This document shows positions 35,201 through 42,979 of a stretch of 64,000 nt of DNA, piece by piece. The DNA is taken from assembly GCA_003576685.1 (NCBI GenBank), contig QOZR01000002.1:62001-126000 (forward strand). The letters are read 5' to 3'. The stretch's first letter is position 1. The number at the start of each line of letters is the position of its first letter. Origin of the DNA: Virgifigura deserti. Its GTDB lineage: Bacteria; Pseudomonadota; Alphaproteobacteria; Dongiales; Dongiaceae. Made by a program: the position numbers and the translations under genes. The notes under the pieces were generated by a model. The model was not told where the DNA came from and made no database searches. It saw only the letters and a list, made by a program, of their open reading frames with translations.

Positions 35201-35217
35201 TGGCATACTATATACCA
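35201..35217. promoter_or_regulatory. Putative GntR-family operator, copy 1
   Basis: TGGCATACTATATACCA is a near-perfect inverted repeat (TGGYAT-N5-ATACCA type). It lies 206 bases upstream of the SucC-like start, and the same motif recurs at 35409 and ahead of the FCD-type GntR gene at 38964. Confidence 0.65.
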
Positions 35218-35408
35218 GGCTGCATTGGTTGCCACCCCCCAAATCGATCGGCAGCGCGATCAATGGTATAGTGACGTCTCACCACCCGGATGACGGACGG
35301 CCGTCCGCTCCGCCTCGCTCGCTCCTCCGCGGCGCAGCGGCCCGGACGGCGCGCCGAAAAAACATCTGTACATTTTGATCGCGTTCCGGGTACCGTTTGG
35401 AGTGGTCC

Positions 35409-35425
35409 TGGTATCCAGTATACCA
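35409..35425. promoter_or_regulatory. Putative GntR-family operator, copy 2
   Basis: TGGTATCCAGTATACCA is an inverted repeat with perfect TGGTAT/ATACCA arms. It lies 155 bases before the tctC ATG, in the part of the divergent region nearest the transporter. Confidence 0.68.
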
Positions 35426-35580
35426 CCACGCAGATTTCAAACAGGTGGAGGACATATCGGAGCACACGGCGCGATTTTCCAAACTTCGTTCAAAAACATT
35501 TCCAACAAACGATGAACGAAGCGATGATCGGATTGCCGACATTTCTTTAAACGCCACGCAAAACTTTAAGGGAGGAAGCG

Positions 35581-36579
35581 ATGGCTAATATCGGAAGACT
35601 AGGCCTGGGCGTAGGACTCGGGCTGGCTATGGCGTCCGCGGCATCGACGAATGTTGCCGCGCAGGACTGGCAGCCACAGAAGCCCGTCGAATTCGTCATC
35701 ATGGCGGGTGCAGGAGGCGGTGCCGACCAACTCGCCCGCCTCATTCAAAACATTATTCAAAAGAACGACTTCGCGAACGTCCCGTTCATCCCCATCAACA
35801 AGGGCGGCGGTTCGGGAGCTGAAGGCCTGCGCTATCTGGAGAGCAAGTCCGGCGATTGTCATACCATCATGGCGACGCTGAACAGCTTCTTCGCCACGCC
35901 GCTGCGGCAAGCGGACCTCGGTGTCGACCCGAGGACGTTCACGCCGATCGCGCAGCTCGCCCTGGATCCCTTTATCATCTGGGTCCAGGCGGATTCGGAC
36001 GTCGAGACCCTCGACGACTGGGTGGCCGAAGTGAAGGAGGCCGGTTCGGACTATGTGGTCGGCGGCACCGGCACGGGCCAGGAGGATTCCCTGGTCTTCA
36101 CGATGCTGCGGACGAGGCTCGACCTGCCCGAGTTCACCTATGTTCCCTTCGACGGCGGCGGCGACGTCGCGAAGAACCTGATCGGCGGGCATATCAACGC
36201 CAGCGTGAACAATCCGGCGGAGCAGCTAGGCTTCTATGAGGCCGGCATGTCCAAGCCGATCATGGCGATCGCGTCGGAGCGGCTTCCGGCCTATCCGGAC
36301 ACGCCTTCGGCGGCCGACGAGGGCATCGAGGATCTCGAATACTTCCAGTTCCGCTTCGTCGTCGGCCCGCCGGAGATGCCGGCGGAGTGCCAGCAGTTCT
36401 ACATCGACACGTTCCGGAAGGTGCACGAGTCCGAGGAGTGGAAGAAGTACACCCAGGAGCAGGCCCTCGACCGCGTCTTCATGGCCGGCGACGAGCTCGG
36501 ACAGTTCATCGACAAGCAGTACGACGTTCACGCCGAAATGCTGACGGCGATGGGCGAAAAGGTGACGAAGGCCGACTAA
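35581..36579 (+). CDS. tctC: TctC-type periplasmic substrate-binding protein
   Basis: This 332-residue protein is the extracytoplasmic receptor of a tripartite tricarboxylate transporter. It has a signal peptide (GLGLAMASAASTNVAAQD) and the Bug-family signatures VEFVIMAGAGGGADQLARLI near residue 37 and NKGGGSGAEGLRYL near residue 74. A conserved GGTGTGQED loop near residue 160 and a PFDGGGDVAKNLIGGH motif near 183 follow. Bug proteins bind small carboxylates. GGAGGAAG precedes the ATG. It is the first gene of tctC-tctB-tctA. The ligand is inferred only from neighbours (oxalate or a hydroxy acid). Confidence 0.92.
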   Translation: MANIGRLGLGVGLGLAMASAASTNVAAQDWQPQKPVEFVIMAGAGGGADQLARLIQNIIQKNDFANVPFIPINKGGGSGAEGLRYLESKSGDCHTIMATLNSFFATPLRQADLGVDPRTFTPIAQLALDPFIIWVQADSDVETLDDWVAEVKEAGSDYVVGGTGTGQEDSLVFTMLRTRLDLPEFTYVPFDGGGDVAKNLIGGHINASVNNPAEQLGFYEAGMSKPIMAIASERLPAYPDTPSAADEGIEDLEYFQFRFVVGPPEMPAECQQFYIDTFRKVHESEEWKKYTQEQALDRVFMAGDELGQFIDKQYDVHAEMLTAMGEKVTKAD

Positions 36580-36633
36580 TCGCGCCCGCAACATTAAGCT
36601 AGACGAAAAGATAAGACGGGGGAGACCGTTAGC

Positions 36634-37134
36634 ATGCGAAGGGCAGAAATCATCACCGCCGCCATTCTGGCGATCTTCTCCGTCTTACTTATGATCAAGA
36701 GTGCGGAAGTCCCCATCGGCTGGAACTCAGCGAGGGGCGGCCCGTCCGCCGGAACCTTCCCGTTCTGGCTGTCGGGCGGGATGCTGCTGTCGAGCATCTG
36801 GATCTTCGTGCGCGGCCTGCGCGGCGTCACGCCGCAGTCGCGTTCGAGCGAGCCCTATATGGACCCCTTGACCCTGAAGCTGTTTGCGCTCACGGCGGGG
36901 TCACTCTTTTTGATGATTTTGGCAATTCATTTCGTCGGCATGTATGTGTCGATTCCGCTGTTTTTCATTTTTTACATGCGGTTCATGGGCCGACATTCCT
37001 GGATAACCACCGCGATTATCACGATCAGCGTTCCGATCTTCCTTTTCCTGTTCTTTGAAATCGCGCTGAAGATCACGCTTCCCAAGGGGATTACGGAGCC
37101 GCTGTTCTACCCCTTATACGCGCTCTTTTATTAA
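36634..37134 (+). CDS. tctB: TctB-type small membrane subunit of a tripartite tricarboxylate transporter
   Basis: This 166-residue protein shows four hydrophobic helices: about residues 5-22, 43-63, 83-104 and 119-145. This is the usual TctB form, with the conserved GTFPFWLSGGMLLSSIWIF stretch after the first helix. It is the small subunit that pairs with TctA. The gene is 54 bp after tctC. A 186-bp gap separates it from tctA, longer than usual in these operons and without a recognised gene. Confidence 0.88.
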   Translation: MRRAEIITAAILAIFSVLLMIKSAEVPIGWNSARGGPSAGTFPFWLSGGMLLSSIWIFVRGLRGVTPQSRSSEPYMDPLTLKLFALTAGSLFLMILAIHFVGMYVSIPLFFIFYMRFMGRHSWITTAIITISVPIFLFLFFEIALKITLPKGITEPLFYPLYALFY

Positions 37135-37320
37135 GAGCCTCCCGGTTTCTCCGGCACCGGAGAGTACGGGAGAAGTCGGACCAACGAGCACATAGTCTTC
37201 GGCCAGTGGCTGCTCGGCGAACGCAGCCGACCATAGCCGAAGACACGGGCACCAATAAGGTCTCTGCGGCACGTCTTGTCTGAGCGGCCGCGGAGTCCGG
37301 ACAAACGAACGCAGGGACAC

Positions 37321-38841
37321 ATGGAAATTCTCGCCTCTCTCCTCGATGGGTTCTCCGTTTCGCTCCAGCCGCTGGCATTGACCATGATCGTGCTCGGCTG
37401 TGCGGGAGGCCTGGTCATCGGCGCACTGCCGGGCTTGGGATCGGTGAACGGCGTCGCCATCCTGCTGCCGGTTACCTTCCTGGTGCCGCCCAACGAGGCG
37501 ATGATGTTCCTCGCCGCGATCTATTACGGCGCGATGTATGGCGGCTCCATCAGCTCCATCATGCTGGGCATTCCCGGCGCCTCGACCGCGGTTGCCACCA
37601 CCTTTGACGGCCGCCCGCTGGCCCAGAAGGGACAGGCCGACAAGGCGCTGGTCGCTGCCGGGATCGGCTCGTTCGTCGGCGGCAGCGTTTCCATCGTCCT
37701 GTTCACGCTGTTCGCGCCGCCGCTGGCCCTGTTCGCGCTGAAGTTCGGCCCCGCCGAATCCTTCGCCCTGATGGCTTTAGCCTTCGCGACCTTCGTCGGA
37801 CTGGGCGGCGATGACATTCCGAAGACGATCTTCTCGATCTGCATCGGGCTGGTATTCAGCGCCGTCGGCCTCGACCATGTCAGCGGCATGCCCCGCCTGA
37901 TCTTCTTCGATATGTCCGGCTTCTATGCCGGGATCGGCTTCCTCGTGCTGGCAATCGGGATCTACGGCATCGGCGAGATCCTGTGGACGATCGAGACCAG
38001 CAAGGGCAAGGTCGAGATGTCGCAGGCCACGATCACCGCATCGCGCATCTTCGAAAACATAAAGCGGCTGAGACATTCCACCGGCGTGATGATGATGGGC
38101 TCGGTCATGGGCTATTTCGTCGGTATGCTTCCGGCGGCCGGCGCGACACCGGCTTCGCTGATGGCCTATGGCTTCGCCAAGAGCATGTCGCGCGACCCCG
38201 ACAAGTTCGGCAAGGGCGAGGTCACGGGCGTCGTCGCGCCGGAAACCGCGAACAATGCCGCCAGCACCGGCGCCCTGCTGCCGATGATGACGCTGGGCAT
38301 TCCCGGTTCGCCGACCACGGCGATCCTGCTCGGCGGCATGATCATCTGGGGCCTGCAGCCCGGCCCGATGCTGTTCATCCAGGAGCGGGACTTCGTCTGG
38401 GGCCTGATCTCGAGCCTTTATACGGCGAACCTGGTTACCGCCGTCCTGATGATATCCTGCATCCCGCTCTTCGTCTGGGTGCTGAAGATGCCCTTCACCA
38501 TTCTGGCACCGATCATCTTCATGCTGTGCGTCGTCGGCGGCTTCGCGCCCACCAACGTGATGCACGATGTCTGGCTGATGTTCCTGTTCGGTGTCGGCGC
38601 CTATCTCCTGCGCAAGCTGGACTATCCCATGGCGCCTGCCGTGCTGGCGATCGTTCTCGGCCCGCTGGCGGAGAAGACCTTCCGGCAGGCCATGATCACT
38701 TCGCAGGGCGATTGGACGACGTTCTTCACGCGGCCGCTCTCGGCGATCTTCATGGCTTGCGCGGTGCTTCTGATCGTCTTCCCGCTCGTCCAGAACTGGC
38801 AGCGCAAGCGGCGGGCCGAGGCGAACGCGGCGGCCGAGTGA
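37321..38841 (+). CDS. tctA: TctA-type large membrane subunit of a tripartite tricarboxylate transporter
   Basis: This 506-residue protein is the transport channel, with about 11-12 helices and the two signature repeats of the family. These are GALPGLGSVNGVAILLPVTF near residue 38 with YGAMYGGSISSIMLGIPG near 73, and GMLPAAGATPASLMAYG near 266 with NNAASTGALLPMMTLGIPGSPTTAILLGG near 315. The ATG at 37321 follows CAGGGACAC; an in-frame start at 37276 is less likely. It takes up a carboxylate with protons or sodium. Confidence 0.95.
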   Translation: MEILASLLDGFSVSLQPLALTMIVLGCAGGLVIGALPGLGSVNGVAILLPVTFLVPPNEAMMFLAAIYYGAMYGGSISSIMLGIPGASTAVATTFDGRPLAQKGQADKALVAAGIGSFVGGSVSIVLFTLFAPPLALFALKFGPAESFALMALAFATFVGLGGDDIPKTIFSICIGLVFSAVGLDHVSGMPRLIFFDMSGFYAGIGFLVLAIGIYGIGEILWTIETSKGKVEMSQATITASRIFENIKRLRHSTGVMMMGSVMGYFVGMLPAAGATPASLMAYGFAKSMSRDPDKFGKGEVTGVVAPETANNAASTGALLPMMTLGIPGSPTTAILLGGMIIWGLQPGPMLFIQERDFVWGLISSLYTANLVTAVLMISCIPLFVWVLKMPFTILAPIIFMLCVVGGFAPTNVMHDVWLMFLFGVGAYLLRKLDYPMAPAVLAIVLGPLAEKTFRQAMITSQGDWTTFFTRPLSAIFMACAVLLIVFPLVQNWQRKRRAEANAAAE

Positions 38842-38876
38842 AGCAGGTCCGGAGACCGATCTAGCGGGTCAGCTTA

Positions 38877-38914
38877 GGGAGCCTCGAAACCCCTTAAAGG
38901 GTTTCGGGGCTCCC
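38877..38914 (+). terminator. Hairpin at the end of the tctCBA operon
   Basis: GGGAGCCTCGAAACCC pairs with GGGTTTCGGGGCTCCC (one T-G pair) around CTTAAA, 36 bases after the tctA stop. It is followed by CGCCAAAAAAG rather than a U-tract, so it may be a protective hairpin or a Rho-assisted end. Confidence 0.6.
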
Positions 38915-38963
38915 GCCAAAAAAGACCGCGGATGACTGTAACGGGGAGGCTTGCGTCTAGATC

Positions 38964-38980
38964 TGGCATATTGTATACCA
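38964..38980. promoter_or_regulatory. Putative GntR-family operator, copy 3 (autoregulatory position)
   Basis: TGGCATATTGTATACCA matches the two palindromes at 35201 and 35409. It lies 69 bases before the start of the FCD-type GntR regulator at 39050. Confidence 0.68.
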
Positions 38981-39049
38981 AAGATCGAAGCGCGGTCTGC
39001 CGCCCCTGCCGCATTGGGCCGCGGGGGTTCTAGTGACCACGGAGGCTTC

Positions 39050-39742
39050 ATGACGTCGCGACTTGTCGTAGAGCCCTTGGACGTAAATTACGTTCTCAAA
39101 GACAAGATCTACGACCGCCTGAAAGAGGCGATCACCTCCATGAACATCTATGCCGACCGCGAGGAGCCGCGGCTGGACGAGCGCCAGCTCTCGGCGATCC
39201 TGGGGGTCAGCCGAACGCCGATCCGCGAGGCGATCGCGCGGTTGGAGCAGGAGGGCTTTGTCCGGACGGCGCCGCGCAAAGGCGTTTTCGTCGTCCGCAA
39301 AACGAAGGCCGAAATCATCGAGATGATCACGGTTTGGGCGGCGCTGGAGAGCATGGCGGCACGGCTGATCACCTTGAATGCCAGCGATGAGGAGATCGCC
39401 ACCCTGCGCCGGATGTTCACCACCTTCGGCGACGGAGAAGAGCAAGTCCAGGCGAAGATGGACGAGTATTCGGAGACGAACGTCTCCTTCCATCAAGCGA
39501 TCTTGAAGATGAGCCGGTGCAACCTGCTGCATCAACTGGCTCAGAACCTGTTCATTCATATGCGTGCGATCCGGATGAAGACGATTTCGGAAGACAATCG
39601 GGCGAAGCGCTCGATCAAGGATCACATGCACATCATCGAGGCGTTGGAGGCCCGGGATACCGAGCTCGCCGAACGGCTTGCGCGCCAGCACACCTTGGAT
39701 CTGGCGGAGCACGTCAGGACGCATATTCACGATTTGGATTGA
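39050..39742 (+). CDS. GntR-family transcriptional regulator with FCD ligand domain
   Basis: This 230-residue regulator has an N-terminal winged helix (LDERQLSAILGVSRTPIREAIARLEQEGFV near residue 43) and an all-helical FCD domain. The FCD metal/ligand residues appear in MDEYSETNVSFHQAIL, DHMHIIEALEARD and RQHTLDLAEHV. FCD regulators usually sense small carboxylic acids. The ATG at 39050 has GGAGG upstream. The TGGYAT-N5-ATACCA palindrome occurs before this gene and twice between the two catabolic operons, so it is the likely local regulator. The ThDP lyase gene starts 35 bp downstream, probably in the same transcript. Confidence 0.93.
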   Translation: MTSRLVVEPLDVNYVLKDKIYDRLKEAITSMNIYADREEPRLDERQLSAILGVSRTPIREAIARLEQEGFVRTAPRKGVFVVRKTKAEIIEMITVWAALESMAARLITLNASDEEIATLRRMFTTFGDGEEQVQAKMDEYSETNVSFHQAILKMSRCNLLHQLAQNLFIHMRAIRMKTISEDNRAKRSIKDHMHIIEALEARDTELAERLARQHTLDLAEHVRTHIHDLD

Positions 39743-39777
39743 GGCTAGGGGCACCGTCTGCCCGAAGGAGGAGAATC

Positions 39778-41496
39778 ATGGCGGAAGCAGCGAAGAAAAT
39801 TGAGACGACAGAACTTCCGGCCGAGAAGATTTCGGGCGGCCACTTGGTTGCGAAGGCCCTCAAGAACGAGGGCGTCGAGGTGATCTTCACGCTCTGCGGC
39901 GGCCATATCATCGACATCTATGACGGCTGTATCGACGAGGGCATCAAGATTATCGACGTGCGCCATGAGCAGGTCGCCGCCCACGCCGCCGACGGCTATG
40001 CGCGGATGACCGGGAAGCCCGGCTGCGCCGTGGTCACGGCCGGCCCGGGCACGACCGACGCCATGACCGGCGTCGCGAATGCGTTCCGCGCGGAAAGCCC
40101 GTTCCTGCTGATTGGCGGCCAGGGCTCGCTCAGCCAGCACAAAATGGGCTCGCTGCAGGACCTGCCGCATGTCGACATGATGCAGCCGGTCACCAAGTTC
40201 GCCGCCACCGTCCCGAGCACGGAGCGGATCGCCGACCTGGTCAGTATGGCCTTCCGGGAATGCTACAACGGCGCGCCGGGGCCCTCCTTCCTCGAGATCC
40301 CGCGCGATATTCTCGATGCTGAGGTTGACCTCAAGAAGGCGCGTATCCCAGCCGCCGGCCAATATCGGGCCTCCACACGCTCGGCCGGTGATCCGGACGA
40401 CGTTCAGAAGCTGGCCGACATCCTGGTCAAGTCGGAGCGGCCCTGCGTGCTGCTCGGCAGCCAGGTCTGGACCTGCCGCGCGAGCGACGCGGCGCAAGAA
40501 TTCGCCCGCAAGCTCAACATCCCCGCCTATATGAACGGCGCGGGACGCGGCACCCTGCCGCCGGGCGATCCGCATCACTTCAGCCGGACGCGCCGCTATG
40601 CCTTCGATAAGGCGGACGTGATCGTCATCGTCGGCACGCCCTTCGATTTCCGCATGGGCTATGGTAAGCGCCTGAGCACAAGCGCGACGGTGGTGCAGAT
40701 CGATCTCGACTATCGCACCGTCGGCAAGAACCGAGACATCTCGCTCGGCATCGTCGGCGATGTCGGTCGCATCCTGCAGGCGGTAACCGACGCAGCGACC
40801 GGCCGCACCGACAACGGCGCGAAGAAGCGCGAGGCGTGGCTCGAGGAGCTGCGCGCCGGTGAGAAGGCTGGCGGCGAAAAGCTCGCCGCCATGTTCCACT
40901 CCGACTCCAAGCCGATCAACCCCTATCGCGTCGCCTGGGAGATCAATGAGTTCCTCACCGACGACACGATCTATATCGGCGACGGCGGCGACGTGGTGAC
41001 GATCACCGCGCAGGCCGTGCAGCCGCGCCAGCCGGGCCACTGGATGGATCCGGGGCCGCTCGGCACGCTGGGCGTTGGCGTGCCCTTCGCGATGGCGGCG
41101 AAGTACGCCCATCCGGACAAGGAGGTGCTCGCCTACTTCGGCGACGGCGCCTTCGCGATGACCGGCTTCGACTTCGAGACCTGCGTGCGGTTCAACCTGC
41201 CCTTCCTGGGCGTCATCGGCAACAACTCGTCGATGAATCAGATCCGCTATGGGCAGATCGCCAAGTACGGCGCGAACCGGGGCGACATCGGCAACAAGCT
41301 CGGCGACGTTCCCTACAGCAAGTTCGCCCAGATGCTCGGCGGCCATGGCGAGGAGGTCTATGAGGCCAGCCAGATCCGCCCGGCCCTGGAGCGGGCGCGC
41401 GAGGCGGTGAAGTCCGGCAAGCCGGCGCTCGTCAATATCTGGGTCGACCCCGACGTCTACGCGCCGGGCACCATGAACCAGACGATGTACAAGTAA
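39778..41496 (+). CDS. ThDP-dependent acyl-CoA lyase (oxalyl-CoA decarboxylase / 2-hydroxyacyl-CoA lyase family)
   Basis: This 572-residue ThDP enzyme has the catalytic Glu in DVRHEQVAAHAADGYAR near residue 63, the central nucleotide-binding domain, and the ThDP/Mg motif AYFGDGAFAMTGFDFE to IGNN near 455-482. The family makes formyl-CoA: oxalyl-CoA decarboxylase from oxalyl-CoA, and 2-hydroxyacyl-CoA lyase from a hydroxyacyl-CoA plus releasing an aldehyde or ketone. The Tyr-Glu active-site segment I recall for Oxalobacter oxalyl-CoA decarboxylase is replaced by LQDLPHVDMMQ, and the C-terminus ends GTMNQTMYK, which resembles the lid of 2-hydroxyacyl-CoA lyases. AAGGAGGAG precedes the ATG. It is followed by a hairpin and the formyl-CoA transferase gene. 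Confidence 0.85.
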   Translation: MAEAAKKIETTELPAEKISGGHLVAKALKNEGVEVIFTLCGGHIIDIYDGCIDEGIKIIDVRHEQVAAHAADGYARMTGKPGCAVVTAGPGTTDAMTGVANAFRAESPFLLIGGQGSLSQHKMGSLQDLPHVDMMQPVTKFAATVPSTERIADLVSMAFRECYNGAPGPSFLEIPRDILDAEVDLKKARIPAAGQYRASTRSAGDPDDVQKLADILVKSERPCVLLGSQVWTCRASDAAQEFARKLNIPAYMNGAGRGTLPPGDPHHFSRTRRYAFDKADVIVIVGTPFDFRMGYGKRLSTSATVVQIDLDYRTVGKNRDISLGIVGDVGRILQAVTDAATGRTDNGAKKREAWLEELRAGEKAGGEKLAAMFHSDSKPINPYRVAWEINEFLTDDTIYIGDGGDVVTITAQAVQPRQPGHWMDPGPLGTLGVGVPFAMAAKYAHPDKEVLAYFGDGAFAMTGFDFETCVRFNLPFLGVIGNNSSMNQIRYGQIAKYGANRGDIGNKLGDVPYSKFAQMLGGHGEEVYEASQIRPALERAREAVKSGKPALVNIWVDPDVYAPGTMNQTMYK

Positions 41497-41506
41497 GCTG
41501 TTGCGA

Positions 41507-41541
41507 GGGGAGAGCCGCATCCCGGCTCTCCCCTTTGTTTT
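41507..41541 (+). terminator. Intrinsic terminator-like hairpin between the ThDP lyase and frc genes
   Basis: GGGGAGAGCCG pairs with CGGCTCTCCCC around a five-base loop and is followed by TTTGTTTTC. It lies 10 bases after the lyase stop and 33 bases before the frc ATG, so it should reduce readthrough into frc. Confidence 0.8.
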
Positions 41542-41574
41542 CGATCTCGTTTCTATTTGAGGACGTAGAAGACC

Positions 41575-42804
41575 ATGGGAAAAGCCCTCGACGGAGTCCG
41601 CATCCTGGATATGACCCACGTCCAGTCGGGCCCCTCTGCCACGCAGATCCTCGCCTGGTTCGGCGCCGACGTCATCAAGGTGGAACTGCCCGGCCGGGGC
41701 GATATCACGCGTGAGCAGCTTCGTGACCTGCCGGATGTGGACAGCCTCTATTTCACGATGCTGAACTGCAACAAGCGCAGCATCACCATCAACACGAAGA
41801 CCGAGCGGGGCAAGGAGATCTTCAGGAAGCTGGTGAAGACCTGCGACGTCCTCGTCGAGAACTTCGCCCCTGGCGCGCTAGCCCGCCAGGGCTTCGGCTG
41901 GGAGGTCATTCAGGAACTCAACCCGCGGATGATCTATGCCTCGATCAAGGGCTTCGGCCCTGGCCCCTATGTCGATTGCAAGGCCTATGAGAACGTCGCC
42001 CAGTGCATGGGCGGTTCATCCAGCACCACCGGGTTCGAGGACGGCCCGCCCACCGTCACCGGCGCGCAGATCGGCGATTCCGGAACCGGCATGCATTGTG
42101 TCGCCGGCATTCTCGCCGCGCTCCTTCAGCGAGAGAAGACGGGCCGCGGGCAGAAGGTCGAGGTGGCGATGCAGGATGCCGTGCTGAACCTCTGCCGGGT
42201 CAAGCTTCGGGATCAGCAGCGCCTCGCCCATGGCCCCTTGCGCGAGTATCCGAACAAGGAGTTCGGGGCCGCGGTGCCGCGGGCCGGCAACGCCTCGGGC
42301 GGTGGTCAGCCGGGCGCCGCGCTCCGTTGCAAGCCAGGCGGACCGAACGATTATGCCTATGTGATCATCCAGCCTCAGGGCTGGGCGCCGCTGATGAAGA
42401 TCATCGGGCGCGAGGACCTGATCGAGCATCCCGACTATGCGACGCCGAAGGCGCGCCTCTCGCGCCTCGACGAATGCTTCGCGCTGGTCGAGCAGTGGAC
42501 GCAGAAGCACACCAAGTTCGAGGTGATGAAGATCCTCAACGAGGTGGATGTCCCCTGCGGCCCGATCCTCGACATGAAGGATCTCATCGAGGACAAGTCC
42601 CTGCTCGAGCGCGGTACGGTCGTCGACGTGAAGCACCCGGAGCGCGGTGTCTTCAAGACGGTCGGCAATCCGATCAAGCTGTCCGACAATCAGGTCGAGG
42701 TCAGGAGTTCGCCCCTTCTCGGCGAGCATACCGACACGATCCTGAAGGAACTCGGCTACGGCGACGACGAGATTCATAACGCCCGCACCGAGGGTGCGAT
42801 CTAA
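41575..42804 (+). CDS. frc: Formyl-CoA transferase (class III, CaiB/BaiF family)
   Basis: This 409-residue enzyme swaps CoA between formyl-CoA and an acid acceptor such as oxalate, releasing formate. It follows Frc closely: [14 protein letters not shown] near residue 11, [16 protein letters not shown] near 54, the catalytic Asp in [10 protein letters not shown] near residue 168, and [19 protein letters not shown] near 198. The glycine loop NASGGGQPG near 240 guards the active site in true formyl-CoA:oxalate transferases. It is about 20 residues shorter than Oxalobacter Frc because a segment before the glycine loop is missing. The partner lyase and formate dehydrogenase are close by. Confidence 0.92.
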   Translation: MGKALDGVRILDMTHVQSGPSATQILAWFGADVIKVELPGRGDITREQLRDLPDVDSLYFTMLNCNKRSITINTKTERGKEIFRKLVKTCDVLVENFAPGALARQGFGWEVIQELNPRMIYASIKGFGPGPYVDCKAYENVAQCMGGSSSTTGFEDGPPTVTGAQIGDSGTGMHCVAGILAALLQREKTGRGQKVEVAMQDAVLNLCRVKLRDQQRLAHGPLREYPNKEFGAAVPRAGNASGGGQPGAALRCKPGGPNDYAYVIIQPQGWAPLMKIIGREDLIEHPDYATPKARLSRLDECFALVEQWTQKHTKFEVMKILNEVDVPCGPILDMKDLIEDKSLLERGTVVDVKHPERGVFKTVGNPIKLSDNQVEVRSSPLLGEHTDTILKELGYGDDEIHNARTEGAI

Positions 42805-42868
42805 GGTCGTCGCCGAGACCCTCTCACCCAACCCTCTTCCCCTGAAGGGGGCGAGGGCTTCTCTTCCT

Positions 42869-42894
42869 CCCTCTCCCCGCTTGCGGGGAGAGGG
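42869..42894. repeat. REP-like palindrome between frc and the acyl-CoA synthetase gene
   Basis: CCTCTCCCCGC, two bases, GCGGGGAGAGG forms a perfect hairpin within a longer C/T-rich stretch of about 90 bases (from TCTCACCCAACCC to GGAGTGAGGGGTG). This is a common intergenic repeat type in alphaproteobacteria. Confidence 0.8.
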
Positions 42895-42979
42895 GCGGAG
42901 TGAGGGGTGCGTCCCACTGCTCACAGATCAATAACTTCGGTCACACCGCTGACCGGAAGCGAACTTATGGGAGGATTCA

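Larger units (their letters stand above)
34996..35580. other. 585-bp divergent control region between the CoA-ligase/FDH operon and the TctCBA operon
   Basis: No gene is seen. This region carries two copies of the 17-bp palindrome listed separately, a lone half-site TGGTAT at 35264-35269, and AT-rich sequence between 35430 and 35570 that could hold the tctC promoter. The position explains how one regulator could switch both operons. Confidence 0.7.

Noticed and set aside
35002..35580. Open frames of 60-170 codons in the divergent control region
   Set aside because: They lack ribosome-binding sites, have biased composition and overlap the operator palindromes.
38877..38914. Canonical Rho-independent terminator
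   Set aside because: The stem is strong but is followed by A residues, not T, on the plus strand. Kept only as a hairpin of uncertain role.
39745..41619. 624-codon open frame antisense to the ThDP lyase
   Set aside because: Mirror of a well conserved enzyme; high-GC third positions keep the antisense frame open. Same reasoning applies to 43340-45112 opposite the acyl-CoA synthetase.
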